DNA from: an uncultured Myxococcales bacterium
GTDB taxonomy: Bacteria > Myxococcota > Myxococcia > Myxococcales > Myxococcaceae
Direction of reading: 5' to 3'
Length of the DNA: 64,000 nt
Assembly: GCA_937980205.1 (NCBI GenBank)
Contig: CALJKW010000066.1
Span: forward strand, 62,001 to 126,000
The notes beneath the pieces were generated by a model that worked only from the letters and a program-made list of their open reading frames with translations, was not told the origin of the DNA and did not search any database. Of this stretch, positions 1 through 8,364 are shown piece after piece. Position 1 is the first letter of the stretch. Each line of letters starts with the position of its first letter. Both the position numbers and the translations under genes were made by a program.

Positions 1-348
1 GTGCAGGGCTTGAGCCTCGGCGCCTTCTACGTGCTGTGCCTCTTGCTCGGCGCCGCCACCGGCTACTGGGCGCTGTTCGTCACCATCGCCGCCGAGCAGT
101 TCGGCACCAACATTCGCGCGACGGTCACGACGACGGTGCCGAACTTCGTGCGCGGCGCGGTGATCCCCATCACGCTCGGCTACAAGGCGCTCGAGCCCAC
201 GCAGGGCGCCGTCACCGCGGGCCTGATCGTCGGCGGCATCTGCGTCGCGCTCGCGATGATCTCGATCTTGAGCCTGCGCGAGACGTTCGGCCGCGAGCTC
301 GACTACGTCGAAGGAGAAGAGCCCGCCGGCGCTCCCGCGCATGGGTAG
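1..348 (+). CDS. MFS transporter, C-terminal fragment (5' end outside window)
   Basis: The reading frame is open from the first base and ends with TAG, so this is the C-terminal part of a longer protein. The 115 visible residues contain hydrophobic stretches with Gly/Ala-rich helix packing (FYVLCLLLGAATGYWALF, then a helix ending in ISILSLRETFG) and a polar acidic tail. This pattern, with a Leu-Arg-Glu-Thr-Phe sequence after the last helix, is common at the end of major facilitator transporters. It would act in the inner membrane; the substrate cannot be told. The end overlaps the next gene by 8 bases, so the two are probably co-transcribed. It could be another multi-pass carrier, because only the last three or so helices are visible. 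Confidence 0.7.
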   Translation: MQGLSLGAFYVLCLLLGAATGYWALFVTIAAEQFGTNIRATVTTTVPNFVRGAVIPITLGYKALEPTQGAVTAGLIVGGICVALAMISILSLRETFGRELDYVEGEEPAGAPAHG

Positions 349-1204
349 TCTGACGCGCCCGGTCCTCATCGCGCTCCTCGTCGTCTACCTGGTGTGGAGC
401 TCGACGTATTACGCGCTCCGCGTCGCGGTCGAGGAGCTGCCCGCCCTGCTCATGGGCGGCGTCCGCTACCTCATCGCCGGCCTCATCCTCTTCGGGTTCG
501 CGCGGTCGCGCGGCGCCCGCACTCCGACGCGCCGGCAGTGGGCCTTCGCCTTCATCCCCGGAGGCCTGCTCTTCCTCGTCGGCAACGGCTTCGTCGCGCT
601 CGCCGAGGTGAAGCTGTCGTCCGCGGTCGCCGCCGTCGTCGTCGCGACGATGCCGATGTTCGCCGCCGCGATGGCTCCGCTGTTCAAGGAGAAGTCGCGC
701 GGCGGAGAGTGGCTCGGCATGACGCTCGGCCTGTTCGGCGTCATCGTCCTGTCGCTCAACGGCGAGCTGCAGGCGCACTGGGGCTCGGCGCTCTTGTTGT
801 TCGTGGCGCCCGTCGGCTGGGCGCTCGGCTCGATGCTGTCGCGGAAGCTCCCCTCGGCCGAGGGCATGCTGACGCCGGCGACGCAGATGATCTGCGGCGG
901 AGTGCTGCTCGTCGTCGCCGGCTTCGCGCGCGGCGAGCACCTGCCGGCCACCGTCACCGCGCGCGGCGTCGTCGCGCTCGTCTACCTGATCGTCGCGGGC
1001 TCGCTGGCGGGCTTCAGCGCGTACGCGTACCTGCTCAAGCACACGCGGCCGGCGCTGGCGATGAGCTACTCGTACGTGAACCCGCCGATCGCGGTGCTCA
1101 TCGGCGCCGCGCTCGGCAAGGAGCACATCGGGCCCGAGATGCTCGTCGCCGTCGGCCTCATCGCCGCCGGCACGTTCGCGCTGCTCAGGGCCGCGAGGAC
1201 TTGA
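341..1204 (+). CDS. EamA/DMT-family transporter (YedA-like exporter)
   Basis: A 287-residue inner-membrane protein with about ten predicted helices arranged as two EamA repeats. The N-terminal LLVVYLVWSSTYYALRVAVEELP is the usual first helix and the PALLMGGVRYLIAG segment follows, as in YedA/RhaT-type drug/metabolite exporters. The second repeat holds the conserved region LAMSYSYVNPPIAVLIGAALGKE. The length is normal for the family. ATG is chosen because it sits 8 bases inside the end of the upstream transporter gene, a typical coupled start. The substrate is not predictable from sequence. The 3' end overlaps the convergent small membrane-protein gene by 20 bases. Confidence 0.9.
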   Translation: MGSLTRPVLIALLVVYLVWSSTYYALRVAVEELPALLMGGVRYLIAGLILFGFARSRGARTPTRRQWAFAFIPGGLLFLVGNGFVALAEVKLSSAVAAVVVATMPMFAAAMAPLFKEKSRGGEWLGMTLGLFGVIVLSLNGELQAHWGSALLLFVAPVGWALGSMLSRKLPSAEGMLTPATQMICGGVLLVVAGFARGEHLPATVTARGVVALVYLIVAGSLAGFSAYAYLLKHTRPALAMSYSYVNPPIAVLIGAALGKEHIGPEMLVAVGLIAAGTFALLRAART

Positions 1205-1535
1205 CCTTCACCGGCGCCGGCTGGGCCTTCAGCCCGCCGGCGATGAGCGCTGCCATTCCCGCGCACAGCCCCAGCAGCATTCCGAGCGTCGAAGCGTCCA
1301 TGGTCGAGGCGTACCCCTTCTTGGCGATGCCGGCCGCGAGAGTTCCTGCCCACGTCGCGGTGAGGCCCGCGTGAGCAGCACACAGCATGACGAGGTGCTT
1401 GCGTGCGACCGCCGCGCCAGCCAGCAGCGCAGCGCTGATGCAGACCGCGGCCCAGGGAATCGGATCCCAGCTTCCGGTGCGCACCAGGATCATCAGCAGT
1501 GCAGCGTTGCCGTACAGGGCCGCGAAGAGGCGCAT
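1185..1535 (-). CDS. small hypothetical membrane protein
   Basis: A 116-residue protein with about four hydrophobic segments: the N-terminal LYGNAALLMILV region, a helix around residues 27-45, a helix around 50-70 (HAGLTATWAGTLAAG) and one around 83-103 (LGMLLGLCAGMAALIAGG). The tail is basic. I do not recognise a family. It overlaps the end of the EamA gene on the opposite strand by 20 bases and is followed after 34 bases by other leftward genes. Coding potential is supported by the regular codon pattern and by the frame filling the gap, but function is unknown. Confidence 0.6.
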   Translation of the reverse strand: MRLFAALYGNAALLMILVRTGSWDPIPWAAVCISAALLAGAAVARKHLVMLCAAHAGLTATWAGTLAAGIAKKGYASTMDASTLGMLLGLCAGMAALIAGGLKAQPAPVKVKSSRP

Positions 1536-1569
1536 CGCGTCCGAAATGGTAGGCGATCTGCCGGCCGCG

Positions 1570-2121
1570 TTAATAGGGCCGCTGCCCGATCACGTTGCCG
1601 GGAGGTGCGTAATCGCACACCCAGAAGATCCACGGCGTGTTGCCCGCTCCGAACGGCGAGCTCTCGGTGCACAGCTTCGACGCGCAGCCGACGCCGGTGC
1701 TCGCGCGCCAGACGACCTGCGTGTAGTGGCCGCACTCTCCGCCGCTGCAGCGGTTGTTCGCGTAGTCGTAGTTCGGCGCCTCGGACGCCCAGTCTTCGAC
1801 GACCTGGGTCGGCGTCGGCCGCGAGCCGTACATCGCGAAGATGTTCTCGCCGTACGTGCCGGTGATCGCCGTGTTGTGCTTGAACTCGCAGCGCTCGACC
1901 CACGCCGCCGCCGTCGACGCCGCGCCCTCGTGCCACGTCATCGCCGGCAGCGCGGGCGAAGGCGCCGGCATCGCGCGGGCGCGCACCGCGTTGTGCGCCG
2001 CCACGAGCTCCGACTCGCCGGCGTCGGCCCGCGGAGCGCCCGAGTCCGGCGTCCCCGCGTCCGTCGGGATCACCGGCATGCCGGCGCACGCCACCAGGAG
2101 CATGAGCGCCGCGTGTTTCAC
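1570..2121 (-). CDS. CAP-domain (SCP/PR-1 family) lipoprotein
   Basis: A 183-residue exported protein. GTG is chosen as start because it overlaps the stop of the upstream gene as GTGA and is followed at once by a lipoprotein signal (VKHAALMLLVAC, Cys at residue 12). After an Asp/Ala-rich linker comes a CAP domain with ELVAAHNAVRARA, TWHEGAASTAAAWVERC, YGENIF, GHYTQVVWRASTGVGCA and WIFWVCDYAPPGN. The last two match the family signatures around the conserved His and the C-terminal Cys-Asp-Tyr. The fold is known in secreted bacterial and eukaryotic proteins; the biochemical role in bacteria is mostly unknown. It is probably anchored in the outer envelope and co-transcribed with the metallophosphoesterase-like gene. 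Confidence 0.88.
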   Translation of the reverse strand: MKHAALMLLVACAGMPVIPTDAGTPDSGAPRADAGESELVAAHNAVRARAMPAPSPALPAMTWHEGAASTAAAWVERCEFKHNTAITGTYGENIFAMYGSRPTPTQVVEDWASEAPNYDYANNRCSGGECGHYTQVVWRASTGVGCASKLCTESSPFGAGNTPWIFWVCDYAPPGNVIGQRPY

Positions 2122-3134
2122 TCGACCGGGACCGGCGGGGGCTTGGGCGCCTTCAGCACCTCGTATTGGGCCTGCTTCCCGGTGAGGGTGAGGATCGCCG
2201 CGAGCCCGTACGCCGTCGTGCCGTCGTTCATCTTCCACGGCAGCGGGTTCGCCGAGCCCTGGTCGACGTACAGCGCCGAGACCTTCTTCTTCGGCGGAAT
2301 CGGCTTCCCCGACAGATCCGTCCCATGCCCGCCCGCCTCGAGGATGTGCCCGAACACGCCGAACGGCACCTTCATCTTCTTGATGAGGTCGGTCAGCTTC
2401 TGGTCGCCGACGTTGCCCGCGCCGGGCACGAAGTCGAGCGCCGCCTTGCCGGCCTGCCGCGGCGGCCCGTGCACGAGCAGCACGACCGGATCATCCGCCG
2501 CGCCGATCGCCGCCTCGGCGTCGGTCAGCGCCTGGTCGTTGTAGATGCAGCCGCCCGACAGGTGCAGGTACGTCTTGTCGTGGTACCCGGAGATCGCCAC
2601 CACGTCGAAGCCCGGCCCGTCGTAGCGGCGGATGAGGCCCATGTTCAGGAGGTTCAGGCTGCCGGCCTTGCGCACCTTGCCGATCGCGTAGTTGTGCGCG
2701 CCCGCGCGCTCGGTGTTGCCGGTGATGGAGACGATCGGCCGCTTCGTCTGCTTCGGCAGCCAGTCGTAGACGGCGTCGAGCACCTCGGTCTGCTCGGCGG
2801 TGTCACCGCCGACGACGATGAGCTCGACGTCGGCCGCCTCGAAGGCGTCGAGGAAGCGCTTGAGCGTCTCCTGCGTCTCTTTCTCGAGGTCCTTGATCCC
2901 CGCGAGCAGGCCGAGCTTCACCGGGGCGCCCGGCTTCGGCGCGGCGGCGTTCGCGCGTCGCACCTTGATCGACGCACCGCCGTACTCGTAGACCCAGCCC
3001 TCGTATTTCACGCTCTGCGGGTCGACGAGCACCCACGGCGCGTTGCAGTCGAACTGGTAGGCCTCTTCGTACGCGCCCCAGTCCTTCGGGGGCGGGTCGG
3101 CGGACAGCAGCATCGCGATCAGCAGGGTTTCCAT
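2118..3134 (-). CDS. metallophosphoesterase-like exported protein with degraded metal motifs
   Basis: A 338-residue protein starting METLLIAMLLSA, a short signal peptide, so the ATG at 3134 is preferred to longer upstream frames. The middle resembles calcineurin-like phosphoesterases: VVGGDTAEQ (GD motif), SITGNTERAG at the position of GNHE/D, LLVHGPP and GVFGHI. However, the first Asp-x-His motif is absent (KLGLLAGI at that place), the His of GNHE is Thr, and the final GHxH is GHIL. Several metal ligands are therefore missing and the protein may be a non-catalytic relative or act with fewer metals. It is upstream of, and overlaps, the CAP lipoprotein gene, and is divergent from the coiled-coil gene. 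The family assignment is an inference from spaced motifs. Confidence 0.65.
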   Translation of the reverse strand: METLLIAMLLSADPPPKDWGAYEEAYQFDCNAPWVLVDPQSVKYEGWVYEYGGASIKVRRANAAAPKPGAPVKLGLLAGIKDLEKETQETLKRFLDAFEAADVELIVVGGDTAEQTEVLDAVYDWLPKQTKRPIVSITGNTERAGAHNYAIGKVRKAGSLNLLNMGLIRRYDGPGFDVVAISGYHDKTYLHLSGGCIYNDQALTDAEAAIGAADDPVVLLVHGPPRQAGKAALDFVPGAGNVGDQKLTDLIKKMKVPFGVFGHILEAGGHGTDLSGKPIPPKKKVSALYVDQGSANPLPWKMNDGTTAYGLAAILTLTGKQAQYEVLKAPKPPPVPVE

Positions 3135-3213
3135 CGGGCGCGCACCATATCCGCACCCAGGCAGCCGCGGGTTCTTTGCCGCGGGGGATGAACCCGGGCA
3201 ACATCCGTAGCCC

Positions 3214-5031
3214 ATGGGTGTCACCAGCTCGGACGACGTGGATGTCGGGCTCGCGCTCGAAGACGAGCACCTCGGCCTCACCGTTCATGCTCCGAAGGTC
3301 GGCACGCTGAAGGTCGCGGTCGATCTCGAGGGAGGCACTCCGCGCGTCACCGCCCTCGAGCGCGTCCACGCCGGCAAGACCGAGTCGGGGGCGCTGGCCT
3401 CGGACATCGAGCGGCTCGAGCTCGAGGCCGAGCTCGCCCGTGCCCAGCTCGCGCTCGTTCGCCTCGAGCTCCACTCGGCCGACGCGCTCGCCGAGGCCGC
3501 CACCGCCCGCGACGAGGCGCGCGACCGCGCCGCGGCCCTCGCCGAGCAGCTCAAGGCCCTGCGCAGCGAGACCCGCGAGTCCGCCGGTGAGCTCGAGCGT
3601 GCCCTCGCCGATGCGCGCGCCGCGCTCGCCGTCGAGAAGCAGGAGCGGCTCGACGCCCTGGCCGATCGCGAGCGCGCGCGCCTCGAGCTGCAGGAGAAGC
3701 TCGACGCCCTCGAGGCCAAGCTCGCGGCTGCCGAGGCCCGGCTCGCCGAAGCTCAAGCCCGCGCCGAGGCCAGCCACGCCGACCTCGAGGCGCGCGTCCA
3801 GAGCCTCGAGCTCGATCTCGCCGCCGCGCGCCTCAAGGCCGACGACGCCGAGGAGCGCACCGTCGCCGCCGAGGCGAGGCTCGCCGAGGCCGAGGGGCGC
3901 GCCTCGGATGCCGAGGCGCGCGCCCGGGAAGCCGACGAGAAGGTGCTCGCCGCCGACGGGCGCGCCACCGCGGCGGAGCAACGCGCGCAGGCGCTCGAAG
4001 ACAAGGTCGCCGAGCTCGAGTCGCGGCTCGCCCTGATGGGCGACAGCGCCGGCCAGGTCACCGAGCTCGAGGCGAAGGTGCAGCTGCGCGACGGGAAGAT
4101 CTCCGAGCTCGAGACCACGCTCATCGAGCGTGACGCCGCGATCGCCGAGCGCGACGCGAAGATCACCGGCCTCGAGGTGACGGTGAGCGAGCGCGACGCG
4201 AAGGTCTCGGAGCTCGAGGCGAGCCTCGGCGAACGCGACACGAAGGTCTCGGCGCTGGAGGCGGACGTCGGCGCTCGCGACACCAGGGTCGCCGAGCTCG
4301 AGGCCGCGCTGGCCGAGCGCGACGTGCAGCTCAGCTCGGCGTCTTCCGACTCGTCGGGGCGCCTGGCCGAGCTCGAAGCGGCGATCGCCGAGCGCGACAC
4401 CCGCCTGATGGATCTCGACGTGAAGCACGCCGAGGCCGTCATCAAGGCCTCGGACCTCGAGACCGAGCTGTCGACCGCGCAGTCGCGCCTCGCCGAGCTC
4501 GAGTCGGATCTGCGCGCCGCCTCGGGCCGCGCGGCCGAGCTGCAGAACGACGCCACCGCCGCCGCCGAGGCGAACGCCCGCATCGAGACGCTCACCCAGG
4601 AGCGCGACGAGGCCCGGGCCGTCGCGCGCCAGGTCCAGACGAGCTCCGCGAAGCTGCTCGCCGAGCGCGACGAGGCGCGCAACATCGCGCGCACGCTTCA
4701 CCAGCAGCTCGAGCCGCTCAAGGCCGAGGTGAAGGCGCTCAAAGAGAAGCTCGCGAAGTCCGAGCTGGAGGGTGGCCTGCCCACCCTGCGGCAGAAGGTC
4801 ATCACCGAGCCGGGCAGCCCGGCCACCGCCGCGACCGCGGTGCGCCCGATGCCGCAGCCCGCCGATGCCTCGCGCCAGCCCACGATGCCGTACGACCTGA
4901 AGCGCATCCGGGCGGGACAGCCGTCGACGCCGCTCGGCGCGGAGTGGGGCGACGAGTCCACGGTCACCGAGCCGATCACGACCGAGGGCACGGATCCGTC
5001 GGTGCCGGCCATCAAGCCGAAAAAAGGGTAA
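3214..5031 (+). CDS. long coiled-coil protein with 14-residue repeats
   Basis: A 605-residue protein without signal peptide. Residues 1-60 form a short beta-rich head (DDVDVGLALEDEHLGLTVHAPK). Residues about 65-525 are an almost unbroken Ala/Glu/Leu/Arg coiled coil with heptad spacing. Within it, roughly residues 290-375 repeat a 14-residue unit of the form ERDAKVSELEASLG, seen in DNA as a 42-base period. The last 80 residues are Pro/Thr-rich and probably disordered. Such proteins serve as scaffolds or filaments in myxobacterial polarity and motility, but no specific homologue can be named. It lies 12 bases upstream of the tgt-like gene. The ATG start has only a weak ribosome binding site. 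Confidence 0.8.
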   Translation: MGVTSSDDVDVGLALEDEHLGLTVHAPKVGTLKVAVDLEGGTPRVTALERVHAGKTESGALASDIERLELEAELARAQLALVRLELHSADALAEAATARDEARDRAAALAEQLKALRSETRESAGELERALADARAALAVEKQERLDALADRERARLELQEKLDALEAKLAAAEARLAEAQARAEASHADLEARVQSLELDLAAARLKADDAEERTVAAEARLAEAEGRASDAEARAREADEKVLAADGRATAAEQRAQALEDKVAELESRLALMGDSAGQVTELEAKVQLRDGKISELETTLIERDAAIAERDAKITGLEVTVSERDAKVSELEASLGERDTKVSALEADVGARDTRVAELEAALAERDVQLSSASSDSSGRLAELEAAIAERDTRLMDLDVKHAEAVIKASDLETELSTAQSRLAELESDLRAASGRAAELQNDATAAAEANARIETLTQERDEARAVARQVQTSSAKLLAERDEARNIARTLHQQLEPLKAEVKALKEKLAKSELEGGLPTLRQKVITEPGSPATAATAVRPMPQPADASRQPTMPYDLKRIRAGQPSTPLGAEWGDESTVTEPITTEGTDPSVPAIKPKKG

Positions 5032-5043
5032 ACGAAGCCCGCT

Positions 5044-6939
5044 TTGACGCTTCGCTACGAGCAGCTCGCCATCGCGCCTTCGGGCGCCCGCGCCGGCCTG
5101 CTGCACACCCGCCGCGGCATCATCGAGACGCCGGTCTTCATGCCGGTCGCGACGCACGCCGGCTTCCGCCACCACACGATGGACGAGCTGCGCGCGGTCG
5201 GCGCGAAGATCCTCCTCTCGAACACGTACCACCTGCTGCTGCGGCCCGGGCCCGACGTCTTCGACAAGCTCGGCGGCATTCACCGCTTCATGCACTGGCA
5301 GGGCGGAGTGCTGACCGACTCGGGCGGGTACCAGATCTTCTCGCTCTCGCAGGACCGCGCCATCACCGAGCAGGGCGCGATGTTCAAGAACCCTCACGAC
5401 AACCACCGGCACGTCCTCTCGCCCGAGGTCAGCATCTCGACGCAGCAGGCGATCGGCAGCGACATCATGATGGTGCTCGACGTCTGCATCGACAGCACCA
5501 GCGCCTTCGAGGCGACGCGCGACGCGATGGAGCGCACCCACCGCTGGGCCCTGCGCTCGCTCAACGCGCACCGCCTCAAGCCCGACTCGGGCCAGGCGCT
5601 GTTCGCCATCGTGCAGGGCGGCTCGTTCGAGGGCCTGCGCGACGAGAGCGTCGCGTTCCTCACCCAGCACCCGTTCGACGGCTTCGCGATCGGCGGCCTC
5701 GCCGTCGGAGAGCCCCGCGAGGTCCTCTACGCCATGACCGCGCACACCGCGAAGCAGCTCCCGGCGGACAAGCCGCGGTACCTGATGGGCGTGGGGACTC
5801 CGATCGATCTCATCGAGTGCGTCGCGCGCGGCGTCGACATGTTCGACTGCATCCTGCCGACGAAGATGTCGCAGCAGGGCTACGCGTACACGTTCGAGGG
5901 CCAGCTGCGGCTGTCGAAGACCGAGTACCGCTTCGCCGACGTCCCGCTCGACGCAACGTGCGACTGCTCGACATGCACGCACTACACGCGCGCCTACGTG
6001 CAGCACCAGGTCAGCGGAGGCCACGCCCTCGGCGTCCGCCTGCTCGGCGTGCACAACCTGCGGCACTACCAGCTGCTGATGAAGCGGCTGCGCGACGCGA
6101 TCCTCGCCGGGCGCTTCGACGAAGAGGCGCGCGCGCTGCGCGAGGCGGTGGCGCCGAAGACGAAGCACCCGGTGCCCGTCGGCGCCGCGCGGCTCGGCGA
6201 CGTCGAGGTGGTGAAGCTCAAGACGGGCGAGAGAGCGATCCGCCACCGCGGGCACGGCGAGGTGATGCACCCCGTCGGCCCCTGGGAAGAGGCGACGCGG
6301 CTCTACGGCGCGCTGGTGAAGCCGGGGGACCACGTGCTCGACGTGGGCCTGGGCGCCGCGGCGAACGCGATCGCCGCGCTCGAGAAGGGCGCCGCGTCGA
6401 TCGTCAGCCTCGAGCACGACACCAGCGCGCTCGAGCTCGCGCTGCGCGACGGCTTCCCGTACCTCGACACGTGGAGGGCCGTCGCCGACGCGGTGCTGCG
6501 CGACGGCTCGTGGGAGGGCCGCTGGACCCTGCTCCGTGGCGACGCCCGCGAGAACGTTCCGCCCGGGCCGTTCGACGTCATCTTCCACGACCCGTATTCG
6601 CCGGCGAACAACGCCGAGCTGTGGACGGTCGAGTGGTTTCGGCTGCTGCGGCAGCGCGCGGCGCAGCACGCCGTGCTCGCGACCTACAGCGCCGCGACCG
6701 CCACGCGCGTGGCGATGCTGCTCGGCGGCTGGTTCGTCGGCTCGGGCCCCTCGACCGGCACGCGCGGAGAGACGACGGTGGCCGCCACGAAGCTCGAGCT
6801 GCTCGAGCAGCCGCTCGGCGCGCGCTGGCTCGAGCGGTGGCAACGGTCGACGTCGAAGGCTCCGCACGGCGTCGAGCTGACCGCACAGATCGAGCGCGCG
6901 GTCCTCGAGCACCCGCAATTCGAGAACGCCAAGGGGTGA
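5044..6939 (+). CDS. tgt: tRNA-guanine transglycosylase fused to an MnmC-like methyltransferase domain
   Basis: A 631-residue protein starting with TTG. Residues 1-380 are a bacterial Tgt, which exchanges guanine-34 of tRNA for preQ1 in queuosine synthesis: SNTYHLLLRPG, LTDSGGYQIF (Asp92, general acid/base region), AIVQGG, AIGGLAVGE, GVDMFDCILPT (the catalytic Asp region around residue 265-268), and the zinc site Cys306, Cys308, Cys311, His337. After a short linker, residues about 410-625 are a Rossmann methyltransferase of the MnmC-like type: VLDVGLGAAANAIAA and FHDPYSPANNAELWTVEWF. Normal Tgt has about 375 residues, so the extra domain is a true fusion and not a misread stop. The second activity's substrate is unknown; tRNA is a reasonable guess. 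Confidence 0.93.
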   Translation: MTLRYEQLAIAPSGARAGLLHTRRGIIETPVFMPVATHAGFRHHTMDELRAVGAKILLSNTYHLLLRPGPDVFDKLGGIHRFMHWQGGVLTDSGGYQIFSLSQDRAITEQGAMFKNPHDNHRHVLSPEVSISTQQAIGSDIMMVLDVCIDSTSAFEATRDAMERTHRWALRSLNAHRLKPDSGQALFAIVQGGSFEGLRDESVAFLTQHPFDGFAIGGLAVGEPREVLYAMTAHTAKQLPADKPRYLMGVGTPIDLIECVARGVDMFDCILPTKMSQQGYAYTFEGQLRLSKTEYRFADVPLDATCDCSTCTHYTRAYVQHQVSGGHALGVRLLGVHNLRHYQLLMKRLRDAILAGRFDEEARALREAVAPKTKHPVPVGAARLGDVEVVKLKTGERAIRHRGHGEVMHPVGPWEEATRLYGALVKPGDHVLDVGLGAAANAIAALEKGAASIVSLEHDTSALELALRDGFPYLDTWRAVADAVLRDGSWEGRWTLLRGDARENVPPGPFDVIFHDPYSPANNAELWTVEWFRLLRQRAAQHAVLATYSAATATRVAMLLGGWFVGSGPSTGTRGETTVAATKLELLEQPLGARWLERWQRSTSKAPHGVELTAQIERAVLEHPQFENAKG

Positions 6940-6955
6940 GGGGCCCGTCGAGCGC

Positions 6956-7489
6956 TCAGCCGACCGTCAGCCGATCTTCGCTGAGCAGGGCCCTCAGCGT
7001 CTGCTCGAGCGAGTGCCGCGCGACGGGCGCGCCGTTCACGAACAGCGCCGGCGTCTTCACGATGCCGCTCCTGGCTCCGCCGAGCAGATCGCGCTCGATG
7101 CGGGGCAGGTAGCGGTGATCGTCGATCTCGTTGGTGAAGCGCACGAGGTCGAGCTCGAGCTGGTCGGCGTAGGCGAACAGCGCGGCGGGCTCGAGATCGT
7201 CCTGGTTCTCGAACAGCACGTCGTGCATGTCCCAGAACGCGCCCTGCGCCGACGCGGCCTCGGCGGCCTCGGCGGCGGCCTGTGCGTTCGGGTGCAGCGT
7301 GGCGATCGGGAAGTGGCGGAACACGACCGCGACGCGGCCCGCGCCGTTGTACTGGTGGCGCTTGAGCTCCCAGTACAGCTCGCCCGAGACGGGATCTTCG
7401 AAGTCCCCGTACTCGACGATGATGATGTCTTCGTCGCCGCGACCCGAGAAGTGGTCGTCGTCGGAGACTTCGACCACGAGGTTCCTCAC
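6956..7489 (-). CDS. DsbA-fold thioredoxin-like protein lacking the CxxC motif
   Basis: A 177-residue protein starting with GTG in a GTGA overlap with the stop of the peroxiredoxin gene. It has the order of the DsbA/Thioredoxin_4 family: IIIVEYGDFEDPVSGELYWELK, VVFRHFPIATLHPNAQAAAEAAEAASAQG, FWDMHDVLFENQ, and the cis-Pro region IVKTPALFVNG. In active family members the first segment reads FECPYC; here it is Asp32-Pro-Val-Ser35, so both catalytic cysteines are missing and there is no other Cys. It cannot be a classical thiol oxidoreductase. No signal peptide is seen, so it is probably cytoplasmic. The coupling with the peroxiredoxin suggests a shared role, perhaps non-redox. Confidence 0.85.
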   Translation of the reverse strand: MRNLVVEVSDDDHFSGRGDEDIIIVEYGDFEDPVSGELYWELKRHQYNGAGRVAVVFRHFPIATLHPNAQAAAEAAEAASAQGAFWDMHDVLFENQDDLEPAALFAYADQLELDLVRFTNEIDDHRYLPRIERDLLGGARSGIVKTPALFVNGAPVARHSLEQTLRALLSEDRLTVG

Positions 7490-7995
7490 ATCGTGCTCCC
7501 GGCGTACAGCGGTCCGCCGAGCCGGTCGAGCGCTTCGAGGACTCCGTCGGCCCCGGGGTTGACGCCGATCGGAGAGAGGTGGCTCCACGAGATGAGGCCC
7601 TGCTGATCGATGACGTACAGCGCGCGCTCGCTGGTGCCGTCCTGCTCGCGCCAGGCGTTGTACGCGCGGGTGACCGCGCCCTTCGGGTGGAAGTCGGCCA
7701 GCAGCGGGAAGCGCAGCTTGAGCTCGCGCGCGAGCGCCATGTGGCTCCACACGTTGTCGACCGAGATGCCGAACAGCTTCGCGCTGCGCCGGGAGAAGAT
7801 CGGCATGAGCTCGTTGAAGATCGCGAGCTCGTCGATGCACACGGGGTTGAAGTCGGAGGGGTAGAAGATGAGCACGATCGGCGAGCCCAGCCAGTCGGCC
7901 AGCGACGTCGACCGCTCGGGCGTCACACGGAGAGTGAACTGCGGAGCCACCATTCCCGTCGGCAGCGGGGCGAGGGCGTCATCGACCTGCGACAT
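7486..7995 (-). CDS. peroxiredoxin (AhpC/TSA family), 1-Cys, altered motif
   Basis: A 169-residue thioredoxin-fold protein: GMVAPQFTLR, VLIFYPSDFNPVCIDELAIF, FGISVDNVWSHMALARELKLRFPLLADF, and the Arg-containing strand SERALYVIDQQGLI. Cys53 is the only Cys and occupies the peroxidatic position. The family motif Pro-x-x-x-Thr/Ser-x-x-Cys reads PSDFNPVC, with Asn in place of Thr/Ser, which in studied members helps activate the Cys and bind peroxide. It is cytoplasmic by sequence. It is the first gene of a two-gene unit with the DsbA-fold gene and diverges from the DUF2203-type gene 45 bases away. Peroxide reduction is likely but not certain. Confidence 0.88.
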   Translation of the reverse strand: MSQVDDALAPLPTGMVAPQFTLRVTPERSTSLADWLGSPIVLIFYPSDFNPVCIDELAIFNELMPIFSRRSAKLFGISVDNVWSHMALARELKLRFPLLADFHPKGAVTRAYNAWREQDGTSERALYVIDQQGLISWSHLSPIGVNPGADGVLEALDRLGGPLYAGSTM

Positions 7996-8040
7996 GCGAA
8001 TACTCCTGATCGGGATGTAATCGCTGATAGGAGAGGGTGC

Positions 8041-8352
8041 ATGCGGCTCTTCGGCCTCAGTGAGGCGAATGGTTACGTTCCGCTCCTGCTGGAGACCTTC
8101 GCGCGCGTGCGCGAGCTCGACGACGAAGACGAAATCCGTCGCGAGGTCATGGCGATCGAGCAGCTCGGCATCGAGGTGAAGGCTGCCGACGGCCTCGTCG
8201 ACTTCCGATCGTTACGGGGCGGTGAGGTGGTCTACCTGTGCTGGAAATTTCCGGAGCAGGCCATCTCGCACTGGCACCGGCTCGAAGCAGGTTACGCGGG
8301 CCGGAAGCCGATCAAGGAAGACGACGGCTTCGCGGCGAGCTGGGCGAACTAG
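8041..8352 (+). CDS. DUF2203-family protein
   Basis: A 103-residue cytoplasmic protein. ATG is preceded by a good ribosome binding site (AGGAGAG, about 5 bases away). The sequence fits the DUF2203 pattern: an N-terminal SEANGYVPLLLETFARVREL helix, IEQLGIEVKAADGLVDF, GGEVVYLCWKFPEQAISHWHRLEAGYAGRKPI. The signature LCW-x5-E-x3-WH-x6-G-x-R is clear. The molecular function of the family is unknown to me. It is a single gene, divergent from the peroxiredoxin pair and convergent with the next leftward operon after 12 bases. Confidence 0.85.
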   Translation: MRLFGLSEANGYVPLLLETFARVRELDDEDEIRREVMAIEQLGIEVKAADGLVDFRSLRGGEVVYLCWKFPEQAISHWHRLEAGYAGRKPIKEDDGFAASWAN

Positions 8353-8364
8353 AAACCGCGCACC

